From NCBI RefSeq assembly GCF_003003775.1, contig NZ_PVWJ01000055.1:1-32999 (forward strand): 32,999 nt of DNA. The letters are read 5' to 3'. This document shows, in pieces, positions 1 through 7,337 of this stretch (position 1 is its first letter; every line of letters starts with the position of its first letter). The stretch is from Merismopedia glauca CCAP 1448/3 (lineage in GTDB: Bacteria; Cyanobacteriota; Cyanobacteriia; Cyanobacteriales; CCAP-1448). The notes below the pieces were generated by a model, which saw only the letters and a list, made by a program, of their open reading frames with translations, was not told the DNA's origin and made no database searches. A program made the translations under genes and the position numbers.

Positions 1-288
1 GATACACTCTACTTGATTGCCATTTTGGGAAACAACACCTAGTTTATAAGACTTTGAAGCTTAACTGAACCGTATTGGATTAAAATCAAATGTTAAAATA
101 GTTGCACTAGCTACTTGACACCCCCCCCCACATATGCTATGACAGCGCCAGTTAATAAGGTAGAGGCAAATCTACTTTTTCCAAATTTGTGGCTGTTTCT
201 GAAGATATCCATCAAGTTCTCCTTGAATTTTGAAATCTAATATAACTGAGATTTAGAGAGAAAGTATACCTATTTAACAATAAATAAC
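1..288. other. Left-edge intergenic stretch, nothing assigned
   Basis: No supported gene is seen between the left edge and the end of the helix-hairpin-helix gene. The stretch is AT-rich and includes a run of nine C at 121-129 directly after TTGACA (115-120). No convincing -10 box lies at normal spacing, so no promoter is called. Confidence 0.5.
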
Positions 289-792
289 TCAAAACAATAG
301 GTAGTACATTAACTGTGCAACAGCTTCTCCACTCAAGGAAAGACGCTGTTGGAAGTCAGCTAAATTGCGATATTTACCAGCGATTTTTCGGTTCTCTATT
401 ATTACAGTGGCTAGAGAAATGTTAATGACTGGAACTGCGATTAGTTCTTCAAATGAGGCGGTATTGAGGTTAATTTTCGATGCAGATGGCAACTCATGGT
501 AATAGAAGAACTTAACGATCGCCGCTACAGGTAATAATCTTTGTACTGGTAAACTTAACGCCGCCGCTACATCTTCGATAGAATAGAATTTGACACCAGA
601 TTGAGAAAGTTGTACAAGCGATCGCGCCTGATGAATCGATATTCCTGGTAACCTCAACCAATCATCTATAGTGGCTTGATTAGCATCGATATAAACCCCT
701 AATTCCGCAGCTAAAGCAACTTCTGCCGCAGATTGTAACCGATAATAAGGATCTTTGAGTAGTTTTTGCCGGATTAAATGTTGACCAAACAT
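289..792 (-). CDS. ComEA-like helix-hairpin-helix protein
   Basis: A 167-aa protein with two helix-hairpin-helix-type regions. The first is around residues 35-65 (IDANQATIDDWLRLPGIS). The second, around 105-150, begins INLNTASFEELIAVP, the hallmark of the ComEA/HHH_3 fold that binds DNA without sequence specificity. No signal peptide or membrane segment is visible, unlike true ComEA competence receptors, so this is a cytoplasmic HHH protein of the kind often found in cyanobacteria. The exact role is unknown; DNA binding is inferred from the fold. It lies downstream of the TM2 gene on the same strand with a 22-nt gap, so the two may be co-transcribed. Confidence 0.75.
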   Translation of the reverse strand: MFGQHLIRQKLLKDPYYRLQSAAEVALAAELGVYIDANQATIDDWLRLPGISIHQARSLVQLSQSGVKFYSIEDVAAALSLPVQRLLPVAAIVKFFYYHELPSASKINLNTASFEELIAVPVINISLATVIIENRKIAGKYRNLADFQQRLSLSGEAVAQLMYYLLF

Positions 793-814
793 ATTTAAAT
801 CGAATTTGCCTAAA

Positions 815-1234
815 TCAAGACATTTTATCTAACCACTGGCGGCGTTTTTGCTCAAATTCGTATTCAGACACCAAACCTTCTTGACGGAGTTGTTCGAGTT
901 GGCGTAATGTATCGGCTGTGATGCTGACTGAGGGGCGATTATTCGTAAATTCGACCAAATTAAAACTAAGTGGACGCGGATCGAAGTTTGATTGAAAATC
1001 TGTTGAATCTTGGAGTAAATACCAAACTGCTTCAATCGCACTAGCAATATGGGGAATGGGAGTCCAAGATAATAATAGATAAACTACACCCCATATAGGT
1101 TGCCCTAAATAGAACTTATGCAACCCAACTATGGGCGTAAATATGCCGCAAACGGCTAATAAAGTGGCAATAGTACGGTTTTTAGGTTTATCTAACATTA
1201 CTCCTCTGGGCGATCGCATTCTGGACTCAGCCAT
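815..1234 (-). CDS. TM2 domain-containing membrane protein
   Basis: A 139-aa protein. Residues ~18-75 form a TM2 domain: two hydrophobic helices joined by a short turn with the family's G-x-H-x-F-Y-L-G motif (GLHKFYLGQ). The C-terminal ~30 residues (LRQLEQLRQEGLVSEYEFE...) resemble a SHOCT-type short helical module that often follows membrane or pleckstrin-like domains. It is probably an inner-membrane protein; no function is established. ATG 1234 is used; M6 and M13 are possible alternatives. It is followed closely by the HHH gene. The petE terminator at 1250-1285 lies just upstream, so transcription probably starts independently of petE. Confidence 0.75.
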   Translation of the reverse strand: MAESRMRSPRGVMLDKPKNRTIATLLAVCGIFTPIVGLHKFYLGQPIWGVVYLLLSWTPIPHIASAIEAVWYLLQDSTDFQSNFDPRPLSFNLVEFTNNRPSVSITADTLRQLEQLRQEGLVSEYEFEQKRRQWLDKMS

Positions 1235-1249
1235 CGTAGCTTAAACCAT

Positions 1250-1285
1250 AAAAAAGAGTAACTGTCAATCTAGATACAGTTACTC
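1250..1285 (-). terminator. Rho-independent terminator of petE
   Basis: A perfect 10-bp inverted repeat (1256-1265 and 1276-1285; arms GAGTAACTGT and ACAGTTACTC) with a 10-nt loop is followed, in the minus-strand reading direction, by six T (1255-1250). It lies about 60 nt beyond the petE stop codon and fits a classic intrinsic terminator. Confidence 0.85.
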
Positions 1286-1347
1286 CTTGTGTTTAATTTG
1301 TTTATAGAGCTTGACTAGGGTACAAAAATACGGCTCTACTCAGACAA

Positions 1348-1764
1348 CTACTGAACAGTAATTTTGCCACCCATACCAGCGCCACGATGTGGTTCGCAGT
1401 AGTAGGAATACTCTCCTGTAGGCATATCTGAGGTGAAAGTGACGGAGAAATCTTCGCCAGGGCTAAATACTAGTTGTTTGTGAGACAGAGATTTTGCCAA
1501 ACCAGCATCTGCTCCAGGTACTTTCTGAGCATCAAACACCGCGTTGTGAGGGGCTAACTTATTGTTTACCCACTTGACGGTATCTCCCTGTTTGACAGTC
1601 AAACTAGAAGGCTCGAAAACTAACATCCCGTTATCAGCACCCATTTTAACACTATAGGTTTCAGCAGATGCTGGAGCTATGGAAAATACCCAGCTACCTA
1701 CAACTAAAGCTACAGCTAATAAAGTCAGACTAAAACGCCTTGTCATCACAGCGATAAGATTCAT
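1348..1764 (-). CDS. petE: Plastocyanin precursor
   Basis: Plastocyanin, the soluble lumenal copper protein that carries electrons from cytochrome b6f (cytochrome f) to photosystem I. The 138-aa precursor has an n-region with Arg9-Arg10, a hydrophobic core and a cleavage site after Ala-Ser-Ala34, giving a mature protein of ~104 residues, normal for the family. All four type-1 copper ligands are present: His73 (in APHNAVFD), Cys123, His126 and Met131 ([11 protein letters not shown]). ATG 1764 is supported by a GGGAGG Shine-Dalgarno (1770-1775 on the plus strand) with 5-nt spacing. It is monocistronic, with a strong terminator downstream. In other cyanobacteria petE is copper-induced; an inverted repeat upstream (1806-1829) may be the operator. 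Confidence 0.97.
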   Translation of the reverse strand: MNLIAVMTRRFSLTLLAVALVVGSWVFSIAPASAETYSVKMGADNGMLVFEPSSLTVKQGDTVKWVNNKLAPHNAVFDAQKVPGADAGLAKSLSHKQLVFSPGEDFSVTFTSDMPTGEYSYYCEPHRGAGMGGKITVQ

Positions 1765-1805
1765 AACAGCCTCCCAAATTGAAGCGATTTAATTTGATTA
1801 AACTA

Positions 1806-1829
1806 GGTAACTGCAATACTACTGTTACC
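1806..1829 (-). promoter_or_regulatory. Possible operator upstream of petE
   Basis: GGTAAC (1806-1811) and GTTACC (1824-1829) form a 6-bp inverted repeat about 42-65 nt upstream of the petE ATG. A -10-like TAGTAT (minus strand) lies between the arms. Its position fits a repressor site, and petE is copper-regulated in other cyanobacteria, but no specific regulator is shown by the sequence. Confidence 0.3.
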
Positions 1830-1902
1830 TTGAAGCAGTAATGCGATCGTAGCAGATTTTAGCTAATCATTAACCACAAGCGATATGCTTCCAGCACGCT
1901 TC

Positions 1903-2009
1903 GCGATCGCTCGGCGGCTGGCGACTGGAAGTCACGCCTATACAAACAAAGTCTACTCAAGAAACCTGCGTAGGCGGGTTTTGATTGTATAGCTGCGGTT
2001 TGAACCGCC
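1903..2009. repeat. 107-bp dispersed repeat, copy A
   Basis: Begins with the HIP1 octamer GCGATCGC, contains a GTCACGCCTATAC segment, an inner GC-rich hairpin around 1964-1981, and ends with a GCGGTTTGAACCGC palindrome. Copy B at 2426-2532 has the same length, order and orientation with scattered substitutions. The 3' part recurs at 5483-5581 and 16001-16048. Confidence 0.85.
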
Positions 2010-2014
2010 CAACC

Positions 2015-2209
2015 TCACTTGCTCTGGTTCAACTTTTCTGCAATCAGTTTTTCCATCTCTTCCAAAGGCAAATTAGCTGGGTAACGAACTCTATCGCGAC
2101 TGCGACTCATTAGTTCTTGCAAAGCTTCGCTAAAAGCATCATCATCATTTCTATGAGTTGCTAAATATTGTTTTAATTCAGCATTACTCATTTCTTTTAA
2201 ATTAAACAT
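2015..2209 (-). CDS. DUF6887-like small protein
   Basis: A 64-aa acidic/basic helical protein beginning with a MSNAELKQYL segment and containing ATHRNDDDAF, which I recognise as typical of the DUF6887 family of cyanobacterial small proteins. Its ATG abuts the stop codon of the upstream DUF6888-like gene with no gap, so the two are translationally linked. The family has no established function. The pairing of two tiny genes suggests, but does not show, a toxin-antitoxin-like unit. The pair lies between two direct copies of a 107-bp repeat. Confidence 0.7.
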   Translation of the reverse strand: MFNLKEMSNAELKQYLATHRNDDDAFSEALQELMSRSRDRVRYPANLPLEEMEKLIAEKLNQSK

Positions 2210-2398
2210 TTAGACAAACTCCCATGCTCCATTTTGGTCAATTACTATTGCTAGTCCGTCATTTGTTCCTGCTTGAATATACAAAGTTTTCAACTTTTCA
2301 TCGTAACGGAAAATATTAATTGGTTGAAATGTATTGGATAACATCTGACAGACAAATACACAAATTTTTGCCTGAATTTCTGTAGGCAAGAGTGCCAC
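2210..2398 (-). CDS. DUF6888-like small protein
   Basis: A 62-aa protein containing a VCQMLSNTFQPINIFRYDE segment, followed by a beta-rich half ending NGAWEFV. This matches what I know of the DUF6888 family, usually encoded just upstream of DUF6887 as here. No catalytic motif or membrane segment is visible. The gene starts 28 nt from repeat copy B, so its promoter may lie within or beyond that repeat. Function unknown; a two-gene addiction-type module is one possibility. Confidence 0.7.
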   Translation of the reverse strand: MALLPTEIQAKICVFVCQMLSNTFQPINIFRYDEKLKTLYIQAGTNDGLAIVIDQNGAWEFV

Positions 2399-2425
2399 TC
2401 CTTATGTTTTGATACCTACATTTTA

Positions 2426-2532
2426 GCGATCGCTCGGCACCTGGCGACTGAAAGTCACGCCTATACCAACAAAGTCTACTCAAGAAACCCGCGCAGGGGG
2501 GTTTAGATCGTATAGCTGCGGTTGAAACTGCC
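2426..2532. repeat. 107-bp dispersed repeat, copy B
   Basis: Direct repeat of copy A (1903-2009), starting at HIP1 and ending in the degenerate palindrome GCGGTTGAAACTGCC. The two copies bracket the DUF6888/DUF6887 gene pair in the same orientation. Confidence 0.85.
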
Positions 2533-2656
2533 AAGCCCAAAGATTAAACTGAAGCGATCGCCTCAATCATCTGCACTACAATCGATAGATAGATTTTGTC
2601 AGAACCAGAAATGGGATAATATCAGTAATTCCTGATAAAGCCGAGGAGAAGCCAAG

Positions 2657-3364
2657 GTGGTTCCTTTACGCGACGATAATCCAACTCGCATCACCCCTTA
2701 TGTTACTTATGCATTAATTGCGATCAATATTCTGGTGTTTTTGTACCAATTAACTTTGAGTGCGTCAGATCCCAGATTGCTAAGTAGCTTTTTTCAAGAC
2801 TGGGCGGTAATTCCTAAGCAACTAACTGCCAGTTTTCAGGGATTACCCACTCCCGATCCTATACCAGAACCCCTGACTTTGATTAGTTCTCAATTCCTGC
2901 ATGGCGGTTTTTTACACTTAGCGGGTAATATGCTATTTTTGTGGATTTTTGGGAATAACGTTGAAGATAAGTTAGGACATATCAAATATATTATTTTCTA
3001 TCTTGCTTGCGGCATTTTAGCGGCTTTAAGTCAGTGGTACTTTGCCACTAATTCGGGGATTCCTTCTTTGGGTGCTAGTGGCGCTATAGCTGGAGTAATG
3101 GGGGCATATATTCTGCGTTTCCCCAAAGCTGAAGTCTTGACTTTAATCCCTTTGGGTTTCTTCTCCACCTTTGCCAAAATTCCCGCAGTTTACTTTATCG
3201 GTTTCTGGTTCTTACAGCAAGCATTTTATGGCGTAGCTAGCTTAGGGGTACGCACTAATATCGGTATGAGCGGCGGAATCGCTTACTGGGCACACGCTGG
3301 AGGATTTCTGTTTGGAGTTATATTAGGCCCTTTATTAGGTTTGTTTAGCGATCGCGATTATTAA
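2657..3364 (+). CDS. Rhomboid family intramembrane serine protease
   Basis: A 235-aa polytopic membrane protein of the rhomboid family (S54), which cleaves transmembrane substrates within the lipid bilayer. The catalytic serine is Ser141 in the GASG motif (LGASGAIAG) and the catalytic histidine is His213 in the last segment (WAHAGGFLFG). His87 and Asn91 (FLHLAGN) supply the conserved oxyanion region. Hydrophobic segments are visible near residues 16-36, 85-100, 110-130, 140-155, 165-195 and 210-230. The start is GTG 2657, with GAGGAG at 2643-2648 spaced 8 nt. The substrate is unknown. It stands alone upstream of the dienelactone hydrolase on the same strand, with a 126-nt gap. Confidence 0.92.
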   Translation: MVPLRDDNPTRITPYVTYALIAINILVFLYQLTLSASDPRLLSSFFQDWAVIPKQLTASFQGLPTPDPIPEPLTLISSQFLHGGFLHLAGNMLFLWIFGNNVEDKLGHIKYIIFYLACGILAALSQWYFATNSGIPSLGASGAIAGVMGAYILRFPKAEVLTLIPLGFFSTFAKIPAVYFIGFWFLQQAFYGVASLGVRTNIGMSGGIAYWAHAGGFLFGVILGPLLGLFSDRDY

Positions 3365-3490
3365 GAAAGAAGAAAGGAGGAAGAAGAAAGAAGGAACAGA
3401 TTACTAAACTATTTTAGTAAAAAATCTCATTTTAATCTCCCCTCTGCTCCTCTGCTCCTCTGCCCCTCTGCTCCCAATACCCAACACCCT

Positions 3491-4327
3491 ATGAAAGATA
3501 TTACCCGCCGTCAATTTATCATTGTCACGTCTTTAGCTGCTGGTTTTGCTCTTGCCGTACAGCCAATTGTGGCTGCGGTAATTAAGACTAGTACAAGAGG
3601 CTTAGAAGCAGGAGAAGTTAAAATACCTGTAGCTGATGGAGAAATTCCAGCTTATAGAGCTATGCCCGCTAAAGGAAAGAATTTTCCCGTCATTTTGGTA
3701 GTCCAAGAAATCTTTGGAGTTCACGAACACATACGGGATATCTGTCGGCGATTGGCGAAATTAGGTTATTTAGCGATCGCTCCTGAATTATACGCCCGTC
3801 AAGGTGATGTTTCTCAAGTTACCGATATCCAAGAAATCATCTCTACAGTAGTTTCCAAAGTACCGGATGCTCAAGTTATGTCGGATTTGGATGCAACTGT
3901 CAAATGGGCATCTGCTTCTAGTAAAGGCAATACTAATAAGCTGGGAATTACCGGTTTTTGCTGGGGAGGGCGAATTGTTTGGCTATATGCCGCCCACAAC
4001 CCTAAAGTTAAAGCAGGAGTGGCTTGGTATGGGCGCTTAGTTAGCGAAAAAACCGACTTAACCCCCAAACATCCCATAGATATAGCTAAATCCCTGAAAG
4101 TGCCAGTTTTAGGGCTGTACGGCGCGCAAGATGATGGCATACCTAACGATACTGTTTTCCAAATGCGTCGCCTGCTGCGCCAAGGTAAGAGCAATTCTAA
4201 GATAATTCTCTACCCGAATACACCCCACGGCTTTAATGCAGATTATCGCCCTAGCTATCGGCAAAAAGAAGCCACTGATGGGTGGAAACGGTTGCGAAAT
4301 TGGTTTAAAAGGAACGGAGTTGGTTAG
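3491..4327 (+). CDS. Dienelactone hydrolase family protein, Tat-exported
   Basis: A 278-aa alpha/beta hydrolase of the dienelactone hydrolase (carboxymethylenebutenolidase) family. The N-terminus [18 protein letters not shown] is a twin-arginine signal peptide, so the folded enzyme is probably exported to the periplasm. The catalytic triad is visible: nucleophile Cys157 (GFCWGG), Asp214 (GAQDDGIP) and His246 (PHGFNADY). A conserved early segment ([11 protein letters not shown], ~71-81) also matches the family. Classical members open dienelactones in chlorocatechol breakdown. No aromatic-degradation genes are nearby, so the physiological substrate cannot be named. Confidence 0.9.
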   Translation: MKDITRRQFIIVTSLAAGFALAVQPIVAAVIKTSTRGLEAGEVKIPVADGEIPAYRAMPAKGKNFPVILVVQEIFGVHEHIRDICRRLAKLGYLAIAPELYARQGDVSQVTDIQEIISTVVSKVPDAQVMSDLDATVKWASASSKGNTNKLGITGFCWGGRIVWLYAAHNPKVKAGVAWYGRLVSEKTDLTPKHPIDIAKSLKVPVLGLYGAQDDGIPNDTVFQMRRLLRQGKSNSKIILYPNTPHGFNADYRPSYRQKEATDGWKRLRNWFKRNGVG

Positions 4328-4353
4328 TTGAAGGAAAAAGGAAGAGGGAATAA

Positions 4354-4475
4354 GTCAGAAGTCAGAAGTCAGAAGTCAGAAGTTCCCAATCCCCAATCCC
4401 CAATCCCCAATGAAAGAAATAAGTCGTCGTCCTCCCGACACCCGACACCCGACACCCGACACCCGATTCCCGACT
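4354..4475. repeat. Three heptamer tandem repeat arrays (STRR type)
   Basis: Three different 7-mers lie in succession: GTCAGAA four times (4354-4381), CCCCAAT-type four times (4384-4411, first copy imperfect) and CCCGACA-type six times (4434-4475, last two degenerate). Heptamer short tandemly repeated repetitive sequences are characteristic of many cyanobacteria. They fill most of the gap between two convergent genes. Confidence 0.9.
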
Positions 4476-4492
4476 AAAGTCACTTAAGATTG

Positions 4493-5407
4493 CTATAGAT
4501 GCCCTTTTCTAGCAATAACTCCGACAGTTCCGTAGTAGATAGCCCAGGTTTGAGGATCGTCTGCAAATTGGCAATAGCGATCAATGTCTGTACTATCTAC
4601 TACACTGGTGGAAATGTATTTTTCTGCCAGTTGCACTGTAGACATCTTCATTACCTTTGCTATTCCTGAACCACCATTAGATAGAGGAACATCATTTTCT
4701 ACAGATAATTGCTGCAAACCGCATTGTTGAAAGATAGCTGGTAACTTGATTCCGAATGCATAATCCAAGTTTAGCTGAGCAAACATTTGACAAATAGCTT
4801 CATAAACTCGATTAAAGGATTCAAGAGCATCTTTTTCGCCATAAATTGCTCTTGCTACTGAAAAATCAGGCTCTTCGATAACAATCCAGCCACCTGGTTT
4901 GAGGAGATCTAGCATTCTGGATAGAGCAACTTGGAAATCTGGGATATGAATCAGAACATAACGGGCATGAACCAGGTCAAAAAGGGGATAATTTAGGGGA
5001 AGGTATCGGATATCAGCTTCTATTACTTCTAAGTTAGGCGATCGCAGGTTGTTTAAAAAGCGAGTATTGAGATCTACAGCCACCACACTACCATTATCCC
5101 CGACAACTGTTGCCATCCACTGAGCGATCGCTCCTGCACCCGCGCCAACTTCCAAGCAGCGCCAACCTGCTGATATTCCGGTTGATTCAATCTTTTTGCG
5201 CGTAGCTGGATCGAATACTTGCTCTAAAGCTTGCAGTCTTTCTAATTCTTGGGAATGCTGGGTACTGGTGAATATATACTCAGAATTTGACATGGGTAGG
5301 GCGATCGCGTTTCCATTATTTTGACTAACGTTAGGAATCCGAATTGCACTTCCAGGACTCAGTTCTCTACTTTTGATGGGTTTAGCAACAGAGGTAGCTG
5401 CAAGCAT
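4493..5407 (-). CDS. SAM-dependent class I methyltransferase
   Basis: A 304-aa protein with a Rossmann-fold methyltransferase domain. Motif I is LEVGAGAGAIAQWMA (~91-105), the acidic end of strand 2 is VVAVDLNTRFL, and the post-strand-4 region is ARYVLIHIPDFQ followed by LLKPGGWIVIEEPDF. These are SAM-binding features of the UbiE/Methyltransf_11/25 type; the substrate is not evident. The first ~38 residues look unconserved, and an internal ATG at 5293 (MSNSEYIF...) may be the true start; neither start has a clear Shine-Dalgarno. It converges with the hydrolase gene across the heptamer arrays. Confidence 0.85.
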   Translation of the reverse strand: MLAATSVAKPIKSRELSPGSAIRIPNVSQNNGNAIALPMSNSEYIFTSTQHSQELERLQALEQVFDPATRKKIESTGISAGWRCLEVGAGAGAIAQWMATVVGDNGSVVAVDLNTRFLNNLRSPNLEVIEADIRYLPLNYPLFDLVHARYVLIHIPDFQVALSRMLDLLKPGGWIVIEEPDFSVARAIYGEKDALESFNRVYEAICQMFAQLNLDYAFGIKLPAIFQQCGLQQLSVENDVPLSNGGSGIAKVMKMSTVQLAEKYISTSVVDSTDIDRYCQFADDPQTWAIYYGTVGVIARKGHL

Positions 5408-5770
5408 TGTAGATTACTTTTTGTCCATTTTCTAAAACTTTCAGTCTTTCTTTAATCTCAGTATCGGCGATTAAAATCGCTTCTATACAGACAAAACCCG
5501 CCTGCGCGGGTTCAATAATTCAATATGTTCCGCAGTCCGCGTAGGCGGACGAAAGATTGTGTAGCTGCGGTTTGAACCGCCAGCTTTATTTTACCGAGAG
5601 TAATAAATTAGGTATCTAGATCGCAAGTTTCATTAAGTCGGTTAACTACATACCGATGAAGTTTGTTATGCTTTTCAGTAGTTTCTCGTAGATTTGGCGG
5701 TAACGAAACGTTTTTTGTCTCTAACGCTAAACAATAACTCAAGTTTCATTAGGTGAATTTACCAACATAT
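5408..5770. other. Intergenic region between divergent genes
   Basis: About 360 nt between the methyltransferase (minus) and the PEP-CTERM gene (plus). It holds a member of the dispersed repeat family (5483-5581) and a short direct repeat CAAGTTTCATTA (near 5622 and 5740). No coding potential or clear promoter was identified. Confidence 0.5.
5483..5581. repeat. Dispersed repeat, copy C
   Basis: Contains the ACCCGCCTGCGCGGGT hairpin, AGTCCGCGTAGGCGGAC, a GTGTAGCTGCGG segment and the GCGGTTTGAACCGC terminal palindrome. It shares the 3' end of copies A and B, and its second half closely matches the short copy at 16001-16048. Confidence 0.8.
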
Positions 5771-5805
5771 ATGCAAAAAGCACTCAAAAAATGGTCGGTC
5801 AATCC

Positions 5806-5832
5806 AGGGAATTTGGCGTAGCCAAATTCCCT
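5806..5832. repeat. Perfect 27-nt palindrome inside signal-peptide coding
   Basis: Arms AGGGAATTTGGC (5806-5817) and GCCAAATTCCCT (5821-5832) are perfectly complementary around a GTA loop. Read in the frame opened by ATG 5771, the loop creates TAG at 5819-5821. The element is exactly nine codons long and looks like a small mobile palindromic repeat. Confidence 0.9.
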
Positions 5833-5845
5833 CTCTCTCGCGGCT

Positions 5846-6823
5846 TTGTTATCTATTAGTGCAGCCAGTTTTTTGGTCTCTCAACCCGCACAAGCCGCTA
5901 GTTTTTCAGGATTTGGTTGTATTGATAATCCTGACTGCCAGTATTATGTTGAACGAATAAACGCAGTTGTAGATGCCGAAACTGTCTCAGAGGTTAACTT
6001 TATTGTTTTACTTGGTGGTAGATACTCTTCAACGCCATTAGGATTTGATGGTTCTAGCTCTATCAGTGCAACTGCTGATATAAACCTTCTGGATGATGTA
6101 AATCGTGATGGTATTCTGGAAACTTATAAAGAAAGCGCTTTAGCTTTTGCCAGTGTAACCACTGGATTACAACTAGGTCAACTCAGAGCCAAAGCTTTTG
6201 CAAGCGTTCAGTCTAATACTACATATCCACTAGGTTATCCATCACTTTCTAGGGCGGGTACGCAAAATAATCTTAGTTGGGGCGATTATATAACTGTTAC
6301 ATCCTCTACTTTAGCAAGTGGAACACTAGTCCCTTTTGAACTACGACTGGATCTAGATCGCACAGTCAGTGCTAGCGGTTTATTTGAAGGTAATACTCAA
6401 GCTTTTGTTGGTGCTTCACTTAGAATAGGCGATCCAGGTTACTCAGGCTTAGGGGGAGTATCTATTTTCGATACTAACTACTATCCTTCCAACGTATTCA
6501 GTAAAACCACTACTGTCTATTTACCTGTGGGAATCACTACTGCAATCGAAGGGAATTTAGAAGTTTTGGCGGCTGCTCAAACTGGTTTGGGAGTCAGTAC
6601 ATCAGATACTTCAATTGCTGACGCATCTAACACTGCCAACTACTACCTGACTCCATTACTAGCAGATGTGAGTTATACCTCAGCTAGTGGTAGAAGCTAC
6701 TTTTATTCTCCCACAGCAGTTCCCGAACCAACTACCATACTGGGTACGCTAGCTTTTGGAAGTTTGGGTGCGGGTTCTTGGCTGAAGCGCCGCCAGAAAG
6801 GGAAAAAAGCACGTAGCGTTTAA
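5846..6823 (+). CDS. PEP-CTERM sorting domain protein, N-terminus disrupted
   Basis: The open frame encodes 325 aa from a possible TTG at 5846. The C-terminus carries the PEP-CTERM sorting signal: AVPEPTTILG, a hydrophobic helix, then basic WLKRRQKGKK. Such proteins are exported and processed by an exosortase-type system. The N-terminus here is only the hydrophobic and cleavage part of a signal peptide (LLSISAASFLVSQPAQA). The missing basic n-region lies upstream in the same frame from ATG 5771 (MQKALKKWSVNP), separated by an in-frame TAG inside a 27-nt palindrome (5806-5832). Removing the palindrome joins the halves in frame. The gene is therefore probably a recent pseudogene or starts weakly at TTG 5846. 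The mid-region is a beta-rich secreted domain of unknown function. Confidence 0.7.
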   Translation: MLSISAASFLVSQPAQAASFSGFGCIDNPDCQYYVERINAVVDAETVSEVNFIVLLGGRYSSTPLGFDGSSSISATADINLLDDVNRDGILETYKESALAFASVTTGLQLGQLRAKAFASVQSNTTYPLGYPSLSRAGTQNNLSWGDYITVTSSTLASGTLVPFELRLDLDRTVSASGLFEGNTQAFVGASLRIGDPGYSGLGGVSIFDTNYYPSNVFSKTTTVYLPVGITTAIEGNLEVLAAAQTGLGVSTSDTSIADASNTANYYLTPLLADVSYTSASGRSYFYSPTAVPEPTTILGTLAFGSLGAGSWLKRRQKGKKARSV

Positions 6824-6838
6824 AATACATAACATATT

Positions 6839-6866
6839 GTAGGGGCGCAATGCGTTGCGCCCCTAC
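6839..6866. repeat. 28-nt palindromic repeat, possible terminator
   Basis: Arms GTAGGGGCGCAA (6839-6850) and TTGCGCCCCTAC (6855-6866) are perfectly complementary around TGCG. It lies 15 nt after the PEP-CTERM stop and may end transcription on either strand, although no T-run follows immediately. This type of palindrome is dispersed in many cyanobacterial genomes. Confidence 0.75.
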
Positions 6867-6878
6867 TGGATAAAAAAG

Positions 6879-7175
6879 TTAATTTCCCTGTCCGGTAATA
6901 TGTCGCATCACAATATCGAATTTTCGCTCTAGTTCCGCGAATCGCCCTTCAAGTCTGTCAAATCGCCCTTCAAGTCTGTCAAATCGCCCTTCAAGTCTAT
7001 CAAATCGCTCATTCATCTCAGCTTGTAGATCGTCAATCTCTTCATAAACGCGATCAAAAGAATCGTTTAGCTCCCCCCAAGTGACTTGGGTATCTTCCAA
7101 TCTACTAATTCTACGGTTAAACGCTCTTAGAGTTCGATCTAATCCCCTATCGTCTGGTTCCCTGGGTTGTGTCAT
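6879..7175 (-). CDS. Coiled-coil protein with heptad repeats
   Basis: A 98-aa, highly charged protein. Residues ~20-90 form a continuous predicted coiled coil, with RFDRLEG repeated three times at residues ~61-82, encoded by a 21-bp tandem DNA repeat (6940-7002). No signal peptide, membrane helix or catalytic motif is visible. Similar small proteins with DRLEGRFDRLE-type repeats are common in cyanobacteria and vary in repeat number; their function is unknown. The start is ATG 7175. It is convergent with the PEP-CTERM gene and divergent from gatB. Confidence 0.7.
   Translation of the reverse strand: MTQPREPDDRGLDRTLRAFNRRISRLEDTQVTWGELNDSFDRVYEEIDDLQAEMNERFDRLEGRFDRLEGRFDRLEGRFAELERKFDIVMRHITGQGN
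6940..7002. repeat. 21-bp tandem repeat, three units
   Basis: Units 6940-6960, 6961-6981 and 6982-7002 are identical apart from one base near the end of the third. Each encodes one heptad (RFDRLEG) of the coiled coil, so expansion or contraction keeps the frame. Confidence 0.9.
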
Positions 7176-7337
7176 TATAATAGTAATAATTATGATTTTT
7201 GGGTTTAAATTCTCCGTTAGTTGAGTTGCCGACGAAGATATCTTTATTTTAAGTTCTCAATCCCAGATCGAGAGCGATCGCCTCTACTCCAAAATCGATC
7301 TACAATAGAGCCTTAATGCTTTCTATACTTCGGTTCT

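Noticed and set aside
115-140. TTGACA followed by nine C as a promoter
   Set aside because: No -10 box at 16-18 nt spacing and no plus-strand gene downstream; probably chance.
4354-4475. Possible CRISPR array
   Set aside because: Units are 7 bp with no spacers; these are simple heptamer tandem repeats.
6940-7002. Possible CRISPR-like repeats of 21 bp
   Set aside because: No spacers; the units are contiguous and encode heptads of a coiled coil.
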